Part shown: one piece after another, positions 1 through 12,763 of the stretch
Layout: every line of letters starts with the position of its first letter
How positions within the stretch are numbered: the first letter of the stretch is position 1
Assembly: GCF_932274485.2 (NCBI RefSeq)
Contig: NC_065881.2
Location: forward strand, 54,012,702-54,076,701
DNA from: Patella vulgata
Taxonomy: Eukaryota > Mollusca > Gastropoda > Patellidae
Direction: 5' to 3'
DNA length: 64,000 nucleotides
Notes under the pieces: model-generated
Databases searched by the model: none
What the model was told of the DNA's origin: nothing
The model's input: the letters and a program-made list of their open reading frames with translations, nothing else
Translations under genes and position numbers: made by a program

Positions 1-527
1 AAAAAAAAAAGAAGCATTTTCCCACAAAACATTTGTCATTTAACACTTAACATTTGACGTAGAGGTATTTTGACTTTATCATCATCGGTATTAGGACATT
101 GTACTTTTAACATATAATCAGTGGAAAAGGCATTGTCGCAGAGCATTTAATATTGGCAGCGATACCCTTCCATAATATTGCGTGTTGCATGTGCAGCTCA
201 GTGGTTCTGTTGGGGCGATAAGTTCTTCATCTGTTAACATACTCCTAAAGCATGTCCAGTGTCCATGACTATCATATCACAACCTGCATAGATATTTGCA
301 TCTGAATATCCCCTACTTTTTTGAAGAGTATATATTAAACAGCAAAAAAAAAACGTCAGTACGATTTCAAAATTAGAGAGGCACTATAATCAAATCATTC
401 TAGAAAACGACTTACTAAATGGATCAACGCAATTCTTTGTGAACAGTATGCTGACACATTAGTGATTATTTCATCACAATTCCAAGACATTACGAGAAGG
501 TTTAGAATCTGTACACAGTCTATATAT
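1..527. other. Intergenic sequence, nothing recognised
   Basis: AT-rich sequence opening with an A-tract. I see no coding pattern or clear repeat. Positions about 160-250 faintly resemble the tail region of the CATTTC-tailed SINE seen elsewhere in the window, but too weakly to call. Confidence 0.4.
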
Positions 528-1588
528 CAGTATCTGGTGTGTCCACCGCGAGTGTCAATAACAGCAGCGCAGCGTCTGTGCATGCAATGGACCAGACGAT
601 TGATGAACGTCATTGGCACCTGGGATCACACTCTCAGAAAAGCCTGGTGCAATCCATCTGCTGGTCTGGGTACGACGTTATTAAGTCTCCTCTGAATTTC
701 ATCCCAAAGATGTTCAGTTGGGTTTAATTAAGTCCGGACTAAGGGCTGGTCAGTGCATAACGTTGACACCGTTCTGCTGTAGAAAGTCCCGAGTAACTCT
801 GGCGGTGTGGGCACGGGCGTTGTCATGCTGGAAAACGTTGTTTCGATGACGTGCGAAATTTGGTATGACGTGGGGTCTGAGCTTGATCGATGTAGCGCAC
901 TGCTGTGATGCCGCCACCTCTCCCTGGACCAAGATTTTGGAACACCACAGGACCCACTCTCTGGTTCAGGCCGATTCCACCCCAAACCATTATGCTTGGA
1001 CCTCCTCATGAGTTTCGTTCCATGACACATTGGTCAGAATAACGCTGGCCACGTCGACACCATTTCCTGGCCCTGCCATCTGCAGTTGATGCGCAATACC
1101 GACTATCATCTGAACAGAACAGTTCTTCATTGCCTGTGTCGCCAGTTCTGGTGTTGTTGGGCAAACTGTAGACGTTAACGTCGATGGTGAGGGGTGAGGA
1201 TCGATCCACGGTAAGGTCTACGGCAATGGATGTTCTCTCTGGCGAGACGTCGGCGCACTGTATCGGTACTGATGGGTCTTCCGTGTGTTCCCACTGTCTG
1301 ACGTGCTGTCTCAGATGCCTGTGTAAAGGGATTCTGCACGTACTGTCGCACAACATGGCGGTCTTGTAGCCTTGTGGTAACCCTTGGTCTACCAGTTCGG
1401 GGGCGACCATCCGTGGTGTTGGTGACCCAAAAGCGTTGCTGAAGTCTGTAGATGGTCCGAACATTGACTTGGAAGTGATTGGCAACGGCTTGGGCAGTGT
1501 GACCAGCGTCGAGTCTTCCAAGCGTCTGGTTCCTCTGAGCTGTCGTGAGTCGTGGCATGCTGCTGACGTTGTAGTGTGAATGATTCAA
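528..1588 (-). pseudogene. Decayed Tc1/mariner-like transposase (family C)
   Basis: Broken cut-and-paste transposase on the minus strand. The N-terminal helix-turn-helix half is readable at 1588-1175: it begins around MPRLTTAQR and has a GRPR-type linker (TGRPRVTT). The catalytic half is readable at 932-750 with the QHDNARAHTA motif around the second catalytic Asp. The C-terminal tail, ending in a GGHTRY-like motif, can be followed only in pieces down to about 530. At least two frame changes and several stops interrupt it. I could not find terminal inverted repeats or a TA duplication, so the element ends are uncertain. It differs clearly from the two other Tc1-like families in this window and looks older. 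Confidence 0.8.
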
Positions 1589-2145
1589 CCAGATATGGGG
1601 TGTATTTTATAGGGCTGGTCCCATTGAACAGCACGTACAGCATGAGTTACATGAAAATCATGGAGAACACATTACCAGGGTTCAATTCTGTGTTTGGGAA
1701 GGAGCCTTATTGCTCAGGTAAAGTTGGAGATGTGATCACAAATATACAATAAAAACATTTGTAACATGGACGGGAAATCTTCCTTTGTTCTTTTTCTTTT
1801 CATTGAATAAGCAGATTGTTTTTCCTCTAGTAGATTGGGTGGAGCTTAACCGTGCAATAACTAGACCTCTTGGCCTACAGCCTCGATTTTTAAACCTGTT
1901 AACTTATGAAAGCCGTGCTATAAATATAACTTGGCAAGTGTTATTCAATGCGTCTATTCAGAGTAACATACCAACCTGACGTTTCTTTTGCTGCTTAGTA
2001 TACATTCTCGTTCTTGTCAGTAAGTTGGAGTTTATTTCTTTGCATAGACATTCGCAGTCTAAAAGACAGGGTTACAAATACGTTATAGATATGCATACTC
2101 AACACATCAAATCCAAAATTTATGTCAATTAAAAAACAATAACAA
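1589..2145. other. Intergenic sequence, nothing recognised
   Basis: No gene or repeat recognised. The short open frame at 1785-1979 shows no family resemblance and no splice context. Confidence 0.4.
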
Positions 2146-5100
2146 AACTAGAACTGCGATGCAGTAATGACGGGTTTCACCAGTGCCACGTTACCCTAAA
2201 CATATTTCACTTCCGGTACCAATGAAACAATTAAACAGGTTTCCACCTAATCATTGCACACATCAAATAAAATGGACGCCGAATCAACCAAATCCGGCAA
2301 TATCAATTCATTTTATACATTTGTTACATGTAAGTGTACAGTACTTCCAGTAATTGGTTCTGAGGGTTTTTATAAATCTTTCCAACAAATATGGTAAATA
2401 TCAGCCATTTAAATTGGAGGAAAGAAAAACAAACACAATTTGCAAGAGATGGATAGAGAAGAAAGTTAAACAAGAAAGTTTTTTCATACAATAATATAAT
2501 TCAGGAAGTAACAATCTGATATGAGCTAATTACCACAGGAACCAACATCTTTTTGGTAATCAATTCATTTTATACATTTAGTGATCCTGACGAAATTACA
2601 TTATATGCAGTGATAAATCAGAAATGGCAAAGACCCAAAACCTTGAAAAGTGACTTGTAGAAAATCGTCTATTTCTCTACAACCGTACAAGTTAGAAACC
2701 ATTTTGCGGTATCTGTATGATCATATGTGTTCAATATATTTGTTGAGCGGAATCAAAAATCATAATTGTAAAAACATTACAAATCAGACTCATTTGACCA
2801 AAATATCTGTTTTGAAGGCTACAAATACAGTTTTTGCCAAATTGACGTTACTTCCGGTGATAATGAAAATCTGAAATTACTTGTATGAAATCATAATTGG
2901 TAAAAGGTATCAAACAGTGAAAATTTTATGAAAATCGAATAATAATTGACAGTTGTATGGTCCAAAAACCTTGAAAAGTGACTTGTTCAAAATCGTCTAT
3001 TTCTCCGCGACTGACCAAGTTAGAAAGGAATTTGTGATATCTATATGATCGTATGGGTTCATTCTATTAGTTGATTGGAATCAAATATCAAAATTTTAAA
3101 CGAATAACAAATACAACTCATTTGAATAAATTATTTGTTTCGAAGGCTATAAATACGGTTTTTGCCCAAATTACGTAATTTCCGGTGATATTGGTAATGT
3201 TGAATTGGTTTGACCTAGTTAAAATTGACATTACGCACCAAATGGTGTAACTTTTATGAAAATCCAGTAATGATTGACTCTTTTACAGGCAAACTAGCGT
3301 AAAAAGTGACTCATGCAAAATTGCCCATTTCTCGGCAACTGCTCATATTACAAACTATTTTTCACATACATTCTCTTCGTATGGGTTATTTCTACAAGTT
3401 TATGAACGTATCAAAGAAATATTTTAATATATGAAGGCGCTGGATGGGTTGTAAATAGCTTATTTTTACCCCTTTTTTAACTTTTAATCGAAATGGCCCG
3501 AAAACGAAATCGAAATTAAAAAAACTAAGTCCGAGATTTTGTGCACCTTAACAGTGCGCATCTTTTGGATAATATCAGATTTGTAAAAAATAATATTTGC
3601 TTTCAAAAAGTGGTACCGAACTGTCAATATTGTAGTTTTTGCTAAATTTACGCGTCTTCCGGTTCCGACAGGAAACTTTACCGGTAACAAAAAAAATGAC
3701 ATTTTGAACCACGGAACATATGAACTAGGTTTTATACAAATCGAACAATAAATAATTAATGTAGGACTGAAAAACTGAATTAGCCAATGGCGGCCAAGGA
3801 AAATTACGGAAACAAAAAATGTTGACATTTTTGTTCAAATCAGATGATTCTTTAACCTTGGTTAAAATGTCATATAAAAATATTAATAAATAAAAAAGTT
3901 TTTTGTAAAAATTTAAATTTTCAAAATTTGGCGCCTAATATCTTCCAAGATTTGTTGAAAATCAAAAATCAAAAGTAACATAGCTATGTCCCCTGTTTCT
4001 GGCTATGTCAAAATGCATCATATGCTAAAATCCAATGATTATTGTTAATATTACGGCAATATTTCAAAAAAACGACATTTTCGGTGATTTCGGACATTTC
4101 GCAATGTCGCAGAATGCCGGGAATAGCTTTAATCTCTAAGTCACACCCACTTTCCCAGTAAAACTGAAGACATTGTATCGATCCGACAAGAAGTTGCTGA
4201 GATATAAGCAAATTGGAAAAAAAAAAATAATAATAAGAAGAAGAAAAATAATAAGAACTAGAACTGCGAAGCAGTAATGACGGGTTTCACCGGTGCCACG
4301 TTACCCTAGAACTTATGTCACTTCCGGTACCAATGAAACCGTTAAACAGGTTTCCACATAAGCATTGCACACATAAAATAAAATGGACGCAGAAACAACC
4401 AAATCCAGCAATCAATTCATTTGCTACATGTCAGTGATCCTGTCAAAATTACATTACTTCCGGTGATAATGAAAATGTTAAATTGGTTTATGAAATCAGA
4501 AATAGCATCATCACATGGTGAAAATTTTATGTAAATCCTATAATAATTGCCACCTTTATAGACCAAAAACCTTGAAAAATGACTTGTAGAAAATCGCCTA
4601 TTTCTCTGCAACCGTACAAGTTAGAAACCATTTTGAAGTATCTGTATGATCGAATGAGTTCATTCTATTTGTTGATTGGAATCAAATATCTTAATTTTAA
4701 AAACATTACAAATCTGATTCATTTGAATAAAATATCTGTTTTGAAGGCTAAAAATACAGTTTTTGCCAAAATGACGTTACTTCCGGTGATAATGAAAATC
4801 TTAAATTACTTGTATGAAATCGTAAATGGCATTATGTATCACACAGTGAAAATTTCATGAAAATCGAATAATAATTGACACTTTTATTGACAAAAAACCT
4901 TAAAAAGTGACCTGTTGAAAATTGCCTATTTCTCCGCAACTGAACAAGTTAGAAACCATTTTGTGATATCTATATGATCGTAAGGGTTCATTGTATTAGT
5001 TGATTTGAATCAAATATCAAAATTTTAAACAAATAACAAATATGACTCATTTGAATAAATTACTGGTTTCGAAGGCTATAAATACAATTTTTGCCCAAAT

Positions 5101-8060
5101 TACGTCATTTCCGGTGATATTGAAAATGTTAAATTGGTTTGACCTAGTTAAAATTGACATTACACATCAAATGGTGTCACTTTTATGAAAATCGAATAAT
5201 AATTGACTCTTTTACAGGCAAACTAGCGTAAAAAGTGACTCATGCAAAATTGCCCATTTCTCGGCAACTGCGCATATTACAAATTAATTTTCACATACAT
5301 TCTCTCCGTATAGATTATTGCTACGAGTTTATGAAAGTTACGACGTAATATTTTAAAATATGAAAACGCTGGATGGGTTGTAAATAGCTTAATTTTACAC
5401 CTTTTTTCACCTTTTAATCGAAATAGCCCGAAAACGGAATCGAAATTAAAAAAACTGGTCCCAACATTTTGTGCGCCTTTAAAGGGCGCACAATTTCAGT
5501 TATACCAGATTTGAAAAAAATAATATTTGCTTTCGAAAAATGGTACCTAACTGTCAAAATTGTAGTTTTTTGTCAATTTACGCCACTTCCGGTGCCGACA
5601 GATAACACTATTGGTAACAAAAAAAATGGCAATTGAGACAACGGAGCATATGAACTTTGTTTTATACAAATCGAACAATAAATAATTAATCTAGGACTGA
5701 AAAACTGAATTAGCCAATGGGGGCCAAGGAAAATTACCGAGACAAAAAATTTTCACATTTTTGCCCAAGTCAGAGGACTCGTTATATTTGTGTAAAACAC
5801 GACTAAAAAATATTCATAAATAAAAAAGTTTTTTGTAAAAATTTAAATTTTCTAAATTTAGCGCCTTATATCTGCGAAGATTTGCCGAAAATCAAAAATC
5901 AAAAGTAGCGTAGCTATGTGCCCCGTCTCCGGCTATGCCAAAATGCATCGAAAGTTAAAATCCAATGATTATTGTTAAAATTACTGCAATATTTCTAAAA
6001 ACGATAGCTTCGGTGATTTCGGACATTTCGCATTGTCGCAGAACGTTCAAAATAGCTTTATCCTCTAAGTCACACCCACTTTTCCGATAAAACCGAAGAA
6101 ATCGTAACGATCCGACAATCAGTTGCTGAGATCTACTCAAAACAAAAGAAGAATAATAATAATAAGAACTAGAACTGCGATGCAGTAATGACGGGTTTCA
6201 CCGGTGCCACTTTACCCTAAACATGTTACTTCCCGTACCAATGAAACCATTAAACAGGTTTCCACATAAGCATTGCACACATCAAATAAAATGGACGCCG
6301 AATCAACAAAATCCAGCAATATCAATTCATTTTATACATTTGTTACATGTAAGTGTACTGTACTTCCGGTGATAATGAAAATGTTCAATTACTTTTATGA
6401 AATCAGAAATGACATAGGGCATCACATGGTGAAAATTGTATGTAAATCGAATAACAATTGCCACTTTTATAGACCAAAAACCTTGAAAAGTGACTTGTAG
6501 AAAATCGCCTATTTCTCTGCAACCGTACAAGTTAGAAACCATTTTCTGGTATCTGTATGATCGTATGGGTTCAATCTATTTGCTGATTGGAATCAAATAT
6601 CATAATTTTAAAAACAATACAAATAAGACTCATTTGAAAAAAATATCTGTTTTGAAGGCTAAAAATACAGTTTTTGCCAAAATGACGTTACTTCCGGTGA
6701 TAATGAAAATGTTAAATTAGTTCTATGAAATCATAAATGACACAAGATATCATATGGTGAAAATTTTATGAAAATCGAATAATAACTGACACTTTTATAG
6801 ACCAAAAACCTTGAAAAGTGACTTAAGGAAAATCGCCCATTTCTCTGCAACCGTACAAGTTAGAAACCATTTTGTGGTATCTGTATGATCGTATGGGTTC
6901 AATCTATTTGATCAATAGAATCAAATATCATAATTTGAAAAAAATAACAAATACGAATCATTTGAATAAAATATTGTTTTTTGAAGGCTAAAATTTAAGT
7001 TTTGAGCAAATGACGTCATTTCCGGTGGCAGCGCAAGGGGTAAAATGGTTTGACATAGTCCACTATGGCATTAGGCGTCCAATGGCGAAAGAAAATTGAA
7101 AATCGAATAATAATTGATTCTTTTACAGCCAAAATTACGTGAAAAGTGACTCATGCAAAATTGCCTATTTCTCGGCAACTGCTTATATTACAAACTAATT
7201 TTCACATACATTCTCTTCGTATGGATTATAGCTACAAGTTTATAAAAGTTACGTAAAAATATTTTAAAATCTGAAAAGCCTGAATGAGTTGTAAATAGGT
7301 CAATTTTACGCCTTTTTTCACCTCTTAATCCAATTTGCTAGAAAATGAAAAAGAAATTAAAAAAACTGCTTCCGACATTTTTTGCGCCTTTAAAGGACAC
7401 ACTCTTTGAGTCATATAATTTTTCAAAAAAATAATATTTGTTTTCAAAAAATGGTACCTAACTGTCAAAATTGTAGTTTTTGGTAAAATTATGCCACTTC
7501 CGGTGCCGACAAATAACACTTTTGGTAATAAAAAAAATGACAATTGAGACAACGAAGCATATGAACTTTGTTTTATACAAATCGAACAATAAAAAAATAA
7601 GCTAGGACTGAAAAACTGAATTAGCCAATGGAGGCCAAGGAAAAATTACTGAGACAAAAAATTTTAACATTTTTGCGCAAGTCAGATGACTCTTTAATTC
7701 TGTGCACAACACGAGTAAAAAATATTCATCAATAAAAAAGTTTTTTGTAAAATTTTAAATTTCCGAAATTTGGCGCCTAATATCTTCGAATTTTTGCTGA
7801 AAATCAAAAATCGAAAGTAGCGCAGCTATGTGCCCTGTCTCCAGCTATGCCAAAATGTATCGAAAGTTAAAATCCCATGATTATTGTTAAAATTACCGCA
7901 ATATTTGTAAAAACGATAACTTCGGTGATTTCGGACATTTCGCATTGTCGCAGAACGTTCAAAATAGCTTTATCCTCTAAGTCACACCCACTTTCCCAGT
8001 AAAACCGAAGAAATCGTAACGATGCGACAAGTAGTTGCTGAGATCTACTCAAAACAAAAG
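2146..8060. repeat. Higher-order tandem repeat, three ~1.9-2.1 kb units
   Basis: Three head-to-tail units start at about 2146, 4254 and 6165. Each opens with the same words, ACTAGAACTGCG then GCAGTAATGACGGGTTTCAC, and closes near AGTTGCTGAGATCTACTC before an AAT-rich linker. The first unit is longer because of roughly 200 bp of extra sequence near 2350-2560. Each unit contains three tandem subrepeats of about 327 bp, starting near 2637/2965/3290, 4565/4892/5220 and 6476/6802/7130. Every subrepeat carries an AAAATYGCCYATTTCTC-GCAACTG core; the third in each unit is the most divergent. Short open frames occur on both strands but shift between units. The unit start holds a small palindrome (ACTGC-GAT-GCAGT). 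I read this as a non-coding transposon-derived or satellite-like array, possibly rolling-circle in origin. Confidence 0.85.
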
Positions 8061-8087
8061 AAGAATAATAATAATAATAAGAATAAT

Positions 8088-8255
8088 AATTTTAACAAAA
8101 ACAATAGTGTTTCACACAAGCTTCGCAGTGTGAAACCCTAATAATAATTTTAACAAAAACAATAGTGTTTCACACAAGCTACGCAGTGTGAAACCCTAAT
8201 AATTTTAACAAAAACAATAGTGTTTCACACAAGCTACGCAGTGTGAAACCCTAAT
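8088..8255. repeat. Three tandem copies of a 28-bp hairpin with AAT linkers
   Basis: Hairpins lie at 8109-8136, 8167-8194 and 8222-8249, spaced 58 and 55 bp. Each has perfect 9-bp arms (GTTTCACAC / GTGTGAAAC) around a loop reading AAGCTTCGCA or AAGCTACGCA. Each is preceded by AACAAAAACAATAGT and followed by CCTAAT. The reverse complement contains GGGTTTCAC and ACTGCGAAGC, the same two words found at the start of the adjacent kilobase-scale units. This suggests it is the other end of the same element family. Confidence 0.85.
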
Positions 8256-8534
8256 TATGGAGAACTGTTTAACGCAATGTTTTACATTGTTGCCAAACAC
8301 TGTGTTAAAAAGACAATTGGATTGGCATATGGTCCTCTGTGGCCCGTTCCCTGTAACATTCCTTGCTTACTTGCCAACTTTTCATGAATATGAATTTTGG
8401 ATAACTTACCTATGTCTTTTAGATTGTCAATGTACACCCTCCCGATCTATATGCATTACCAGTGCAATACTGATTTATGTATTACAGCTACAATATACTT
8501 CTCGATGTGTATTTCAAGTGTAATAAACAATCCA

Positions 8535-8745
8535 TCGGACGGCCGAATGGTTAGCACGTGCGCGTTGTATCATAAGGTCTGTCACTGAGTCAAGTGGCGT
8601 GGTTTCGACTCCATGGCTATACGTGACTACATGACAAGGAGTAGGGCCGCCTGTCACGTGCAACCGGGGAATAGAAACCACGCCAGTTGACTCAATGACA
8701 GACTTTATGATACAGCGCGCACACGCAAATCATTCAGCCCCCCCC
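8535..8745. repeat. Inverted pair of SINE-A heads
   Basis: A plus-strand copy of the tRNA-like head of SINE-A (8535-8640) has an A-box-like GGCCGAATGGTTAGC and a B-box-like GGTTTCGACTCC. It is followed by a minus-strand copy of the same head (about 8665-8745). The arms share 'TGTCA-TGAGTCAA-TGGCGTGGTTTC' in opposite orientations. Neither copy carries the SINE 3' half. A C-tract (8740-8752) follows. Confidence 0.75.
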
Positions 8746-8949
8746 CCCCCCGATATACGACACAATAACTGGAATTTCGTATTAAGACACGTATGTTGAC
8801 ATTAAACACTCACCCCACCCCGCCACTCTCTTTAATTCAGCCAGTGAAGGCTACCAAGCTTGTATGAATTTTAATTAAAAAAAAATATATGCATTCCGCC
8901 GAAAATATAATAATTACATTTCAAGAGAGGATTAACTTTACTTTTCAGT

Positions 8950-9185
8950 ATAGATATACGGAACTTTGGATTAAGCCCCGCATTTTTAATGGCCGTGTAC
9001 ACATTGGCGTGCACGTAAAAGATCCCTTGGCAGTTGGAATTCGATATGAGAGTAGGCCGTACCGCCGCTGCCCGGGCAAAATTTCCCTCATAGCACACTG
9101 TAAAGCGTGTGCCCGTCTTCATTAGCCCAGGTTAGGGGCAGAACAGTAGGACGTTAAACCCCATTTCATTTCATTTCATTTCATA
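8950..9185 (+). repeat. SINE-B, 3' portion
   Basis: Matches the 3' two-thirds of the full SINE-B at 58340-58703: the ACGTAAAAGATCCCTTGGCAG block, the GGGCAAAATTTCCCTCATAG block and the GGACGTTAAACCCC tail followed by CATTTCATTTCATTTCAT. The tRNA-like head is absent, as expected for a 5'-truncated insertion. Confidence 0.85.
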
Positions 9186-9189
9186 CCAA

Positions 9190-10900
9190 TCAGCCACCAT
9201 ATATACGGTATTTGGGTAGAATGTCAATTTGTTTCACATTTTTATTTTGCTTAGAAATGTTGAGTTTGGACGCAAGAGACAAACTCAGTAATGCTTTATC
9301 AAATGTTTTTAATCTAAACAAAACTTAGTCATACTTTTCGTGTGTATACTTTCTTTTGGACATCGTGATATTATACTGTATTTGTATGATTGAAAAGTGT
9401 ATTTTGTATTTTAACACTGTGACACTGTTATTGTGGATCAATGGAAATTACAATTTGTAAAACTAAAATACGTGTTTTGAACTGCTGACATCAGTTTGTA
9501 CAGTGAACATTGAAATAATATTGGCAACGTTATCCTTCCATAGATTGGCTCGTGACATCCCAGGGCATTCTGAACGATCCCAGGGACTACACATTTTTAT
9601 ACATCACCGGTTAGCTGATGTGGATTCACAGTGCCCTTCAATTAACATTCTGGCTTGACTAATAATTACCTAAGCTATGAATACCCCCCCCCCCCCACAC
9701 ACACACACACATATTTGCATCTTTTGAATTATTTTCTGTGAAATATTTCATAATGAAAACGTATTGATTTCTGTTCTGCTAACTATGGTTTAGATATGAT
9801 GTCGATAGAGGAAAGGATCGTTGAATTGTGCGAATAGAATCCGGAATTATTTTGTTTTGGGGTGTTTTTTTTGCGTATTCCGAATTTGAATAATTTTCAT
9901 AATCCACCCTTTCCGTAATAATTCATACTTTATGTAATGATGGCGCATCATGTCGCCTCTTTTGGACTTCCACAACTCCCAGCCACACAAAGATGTGTCA
10001 TTTATAAAATTTACTCCATTACAATTCAAGACTCTATTACAATTATTCAAGACCAGAAATGCCAGTTGCTAACAAGGCTTTTGTCGTATTCTCGTTTTCA
10101 TTTGTTCTAAATTGTAAGCCTGTGATTGGAAATAATATTCTAGAGGAAATGTGAATTCATATGCCACATGTGATAGAGGGTTGTGGATAATTATGTTTCC
10201 TAAATTTGCAAAAGCCGAATCGTTACGAAGAGAGTGCAAAACATGTATGGGGGCAATAGCAACCATTTATCTACAAACAACTGGTCCGAATTGAAAAAAA
10301 AATACCTACAAGATCACTGTAAATATTCTTCCTCCATTGTCTAATTAATTTTCAGATGACCAATAATGCTGAATAAGCATTTGCAATAATAATTATGCCT
10401 TCGGTCACTATATGCCGTCACTGGAGTTTGAGGGAATTAAAGAGTGTTTTCGATAATTGACAAAGTCGTTGATAGGGCAGGTCTATACGACTTTGAGTGA
10501 AGATTGGATTAATTATGAACGTATTTGAATTAAATTGCTGTAATTTTACATTTTCATTTCATGTGCATGTGCTCTCATTATTTTGAGGTTTCTAAATTCT
10601 CTTACAATTTTAATCTATTCTCAAACGATACTTTGTTACAATCATAAAGCTTTTTGCCGCTGTAAAAGTTCTGTAGCCTAGAATGAGGTCTAAATAATAT
10701 TAATAAACAGTGTGTTTATAATCATGTATTTATCTTTTTGTACAAACGTCAAAGGGCAGCTTAACAAGTTTAATTTTGTCGCTATATACATGTTCAATAA
10801 ATTTAGCCACGGCTAAAGCAATTCTTGATGACTTAAGGCAAGGGTCTAGGAGCCACTTAGGCCCTGTAAGCTTCGCGTGCATGGTCTAGATCGTCGGAGT
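9190..10900. other. Intergenic sequence, nothing recognised
   Basis: AT-rich, with a C/CA simple repeat near 9684-9710. The small minus-strand open frames between 9847 and 10266 have no recognisable product. Confidence 0.4.
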
Positions 10901-10904
10901 CACG

Positions 10905-10975
10905 AGTTAATATCCGCTCGACACAAACTAGGTCATTTTGGGACTAACATATGGTTCAATTTCAATTCATCTAGC
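10905..10975 (-). repeat. SINE-A 3' fragment
   Basis: Reverse complement of the SINE-A tail block (ATATGTTAGTCCCGAAATGACC then TAGTTTGTGTCGAG), diverged. Only the 3' end is present. Confidence 0.6.
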
Positions 10976-11142
10976 CAGCGACACTGCACAGGACTGCATG
11001 GTACTCAGCAGGTCGCCAACAAATGCGTAAATAATGAAAACAGACTACGGATCTTTGGTCGCTTTAAGCCGCATTAAGGGTACTTTAACAGCAGACACAT
11101 ATTTACAGTTTAATGCTTTCATAAACGTATCACATTTTTGTA

Positions 11143-12245
11143 AGCCCACATTTGCATGTGGACGCTTATTGTCGTCACATTTGTTTGTGCTACAGGTCAC
11201 AATTTTTATCCGATGTTGACGAAACTTGAAATATAGTTTTATAGATCTCGGTTCCTTTCAATATTGTCATGTATGGGACCGTAACTTCATGGATTATGAC
11301 CCCTGATTGTACGAATAATCACGTTTTCAACTTGTGGACCCACTAAAGTTCGCAATATTTTCCGATTTGATGAAACTTACAATGTATGTTTATAACGCAA
11401 AGATCTCAGGTCCTGTCGATATTTGCATAGATCTGACCATAACTTTCTGGATTATGGCCCCTGATAATATGAAAAGCCGCGTTTTTAGCTTGTCATGGCT
11501 CCTCTAGAGGTCACACCTTTTATTCGATTTTAAAAAACGTTCAAATCACCGTTACACCCTAATGAAGGTTGAGTTCGAATTTCGGGAAAATCAGACGAAA
11601 TTGGACGACAAAATTGTCGCTCCTCGTAAGCAAATAGTGCTCTTGGCAAACCTCAGCAGAGTTCAGTGCTGGATTAAGGGTACCGGAATCTGCAAAGGTT
11701 TCCCGAGTGCAAATAGTGTAAAAGTATGTAATACCAAGGTTGTGGAATGCGTTGTGGAATGTAACGTAGATCCACTAGAGATTATAATATTTATTCGATT
11801 TTGATGAAACTTTATATATATGTTTATATCCCAAATATCGACTCCTTTCGATATTATCACATATCGGACAGTAACTTCCTGGATTATGACCCTGACAGTA
11901 TAAAAAATCACGTTTTAATCTTGTTATAATTAACCCTCTAGAGGTCACAATTTTTATTTGATTTTTAAATCTGTCTGACAAAATGCCTGCTCCCCTTTAC
12001 GCAATTAGAATAATACCAAGGTTGTGGATCCTCTAGAGGTCAGAATTTTTATCCGAATTTGATGAAACTTATAATGTAAGTTTTGTTCCTTTCAATATTG
12101 AAGCATGTTGGGTCTCAACATCCTGGATTATGACCCCTGATTGTACGAAAAATCGCCTGTTTTTGTTGGGGTTTTTTTTTTTATAGCTTGTTCCCTGACC
12201 ATCTCTTGACACTTTGTGGGCGTATCTTGAATGGCAACCGCTTGT
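11143..12245 (+). repeat. Tandem-array element (CCCACATT type), upstream of TRAPPC8
   Basis: Opens with a degenerate AAGCCCACATTTGCATGTGG start and then repeats a ~155-165 bp unit. Landmarks are 'GTCACAATTTTTATCCGAT', 'GATGAAACTT', 'TTCCTTTC-ATATT' and 'CTGGATTATG-CCCCTGATTGTACGAAAAATC'. Unit cores fall near 11195, 11350, 11511, 11778, 11943 and 12038. It ends near 12216-12245 with a degenerate GGGCGTAT...GGCAACC terminus. Non-coding; the small open frames inside are by-products of the repeat. Confidence 0.75.
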
Positions 12246-12763
12246 TTGAACTGGCCATAACTGATAGCAGTGAATTATTTGTCATTTTAATGGATAAGGG
12301 GCGCAAGGAAAGAATGTGAGAAAAACTCTATCCGGTCGGATTTTGTTTTGATTACCTCTATATAATCTGTCATAGATACATCGGAAGTGAGATGGATTTA
12401 AAATCATGGCAATTATAGAAAGATAATAATTAATATGTTCAAATTCTGTGTTGAAGTCGGAATTTAGCGGCTGTTTTTAAAGATTTTCCTAATCATTTCT
12501 ATGTTAAAATAGTTACTTGCATGTGATAAACGCCTCCACCACCACCACACACACTCCGCCGGGCCTGACATTTTATTGTCATGGACGTTAATGTATAATG
12601 GTGTAATATATATAATGTCACAGTCTGTGAAATATTCGGCCTTTTGTGATCATAAAAAATTAAGCGTATCGTAAATGTTTTAAATTACTCATATATTATG
12701 AGGCCATGCAATTTGAGATATTAACCAGTCTGAATCCACAAGCTTATTTCCCTTTGATCTCGC

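Noticed and set aside
1785-1979. 64-codon plus-strand open frame
   Set aside because: No conserved motif, repeat relation or splice partner; length fits chance in AT-rich DNA.
2650-8052. Recurring short open frames in the three-unit array (for example the MTCRKSPISLQPYKLE and SRSQQLLVGSLRFLRFY types)
   Set aside because: They recur because the DNA repeats. They shift frame or length between units, occur on both strands, and match no protein family I know.
8109-8249. CRISPR-like array (regular palindromic repeats)
   Set aside because: Only three repeats, with near-identical AAT-rich linkers instead of unique spacers, in an animal genome.
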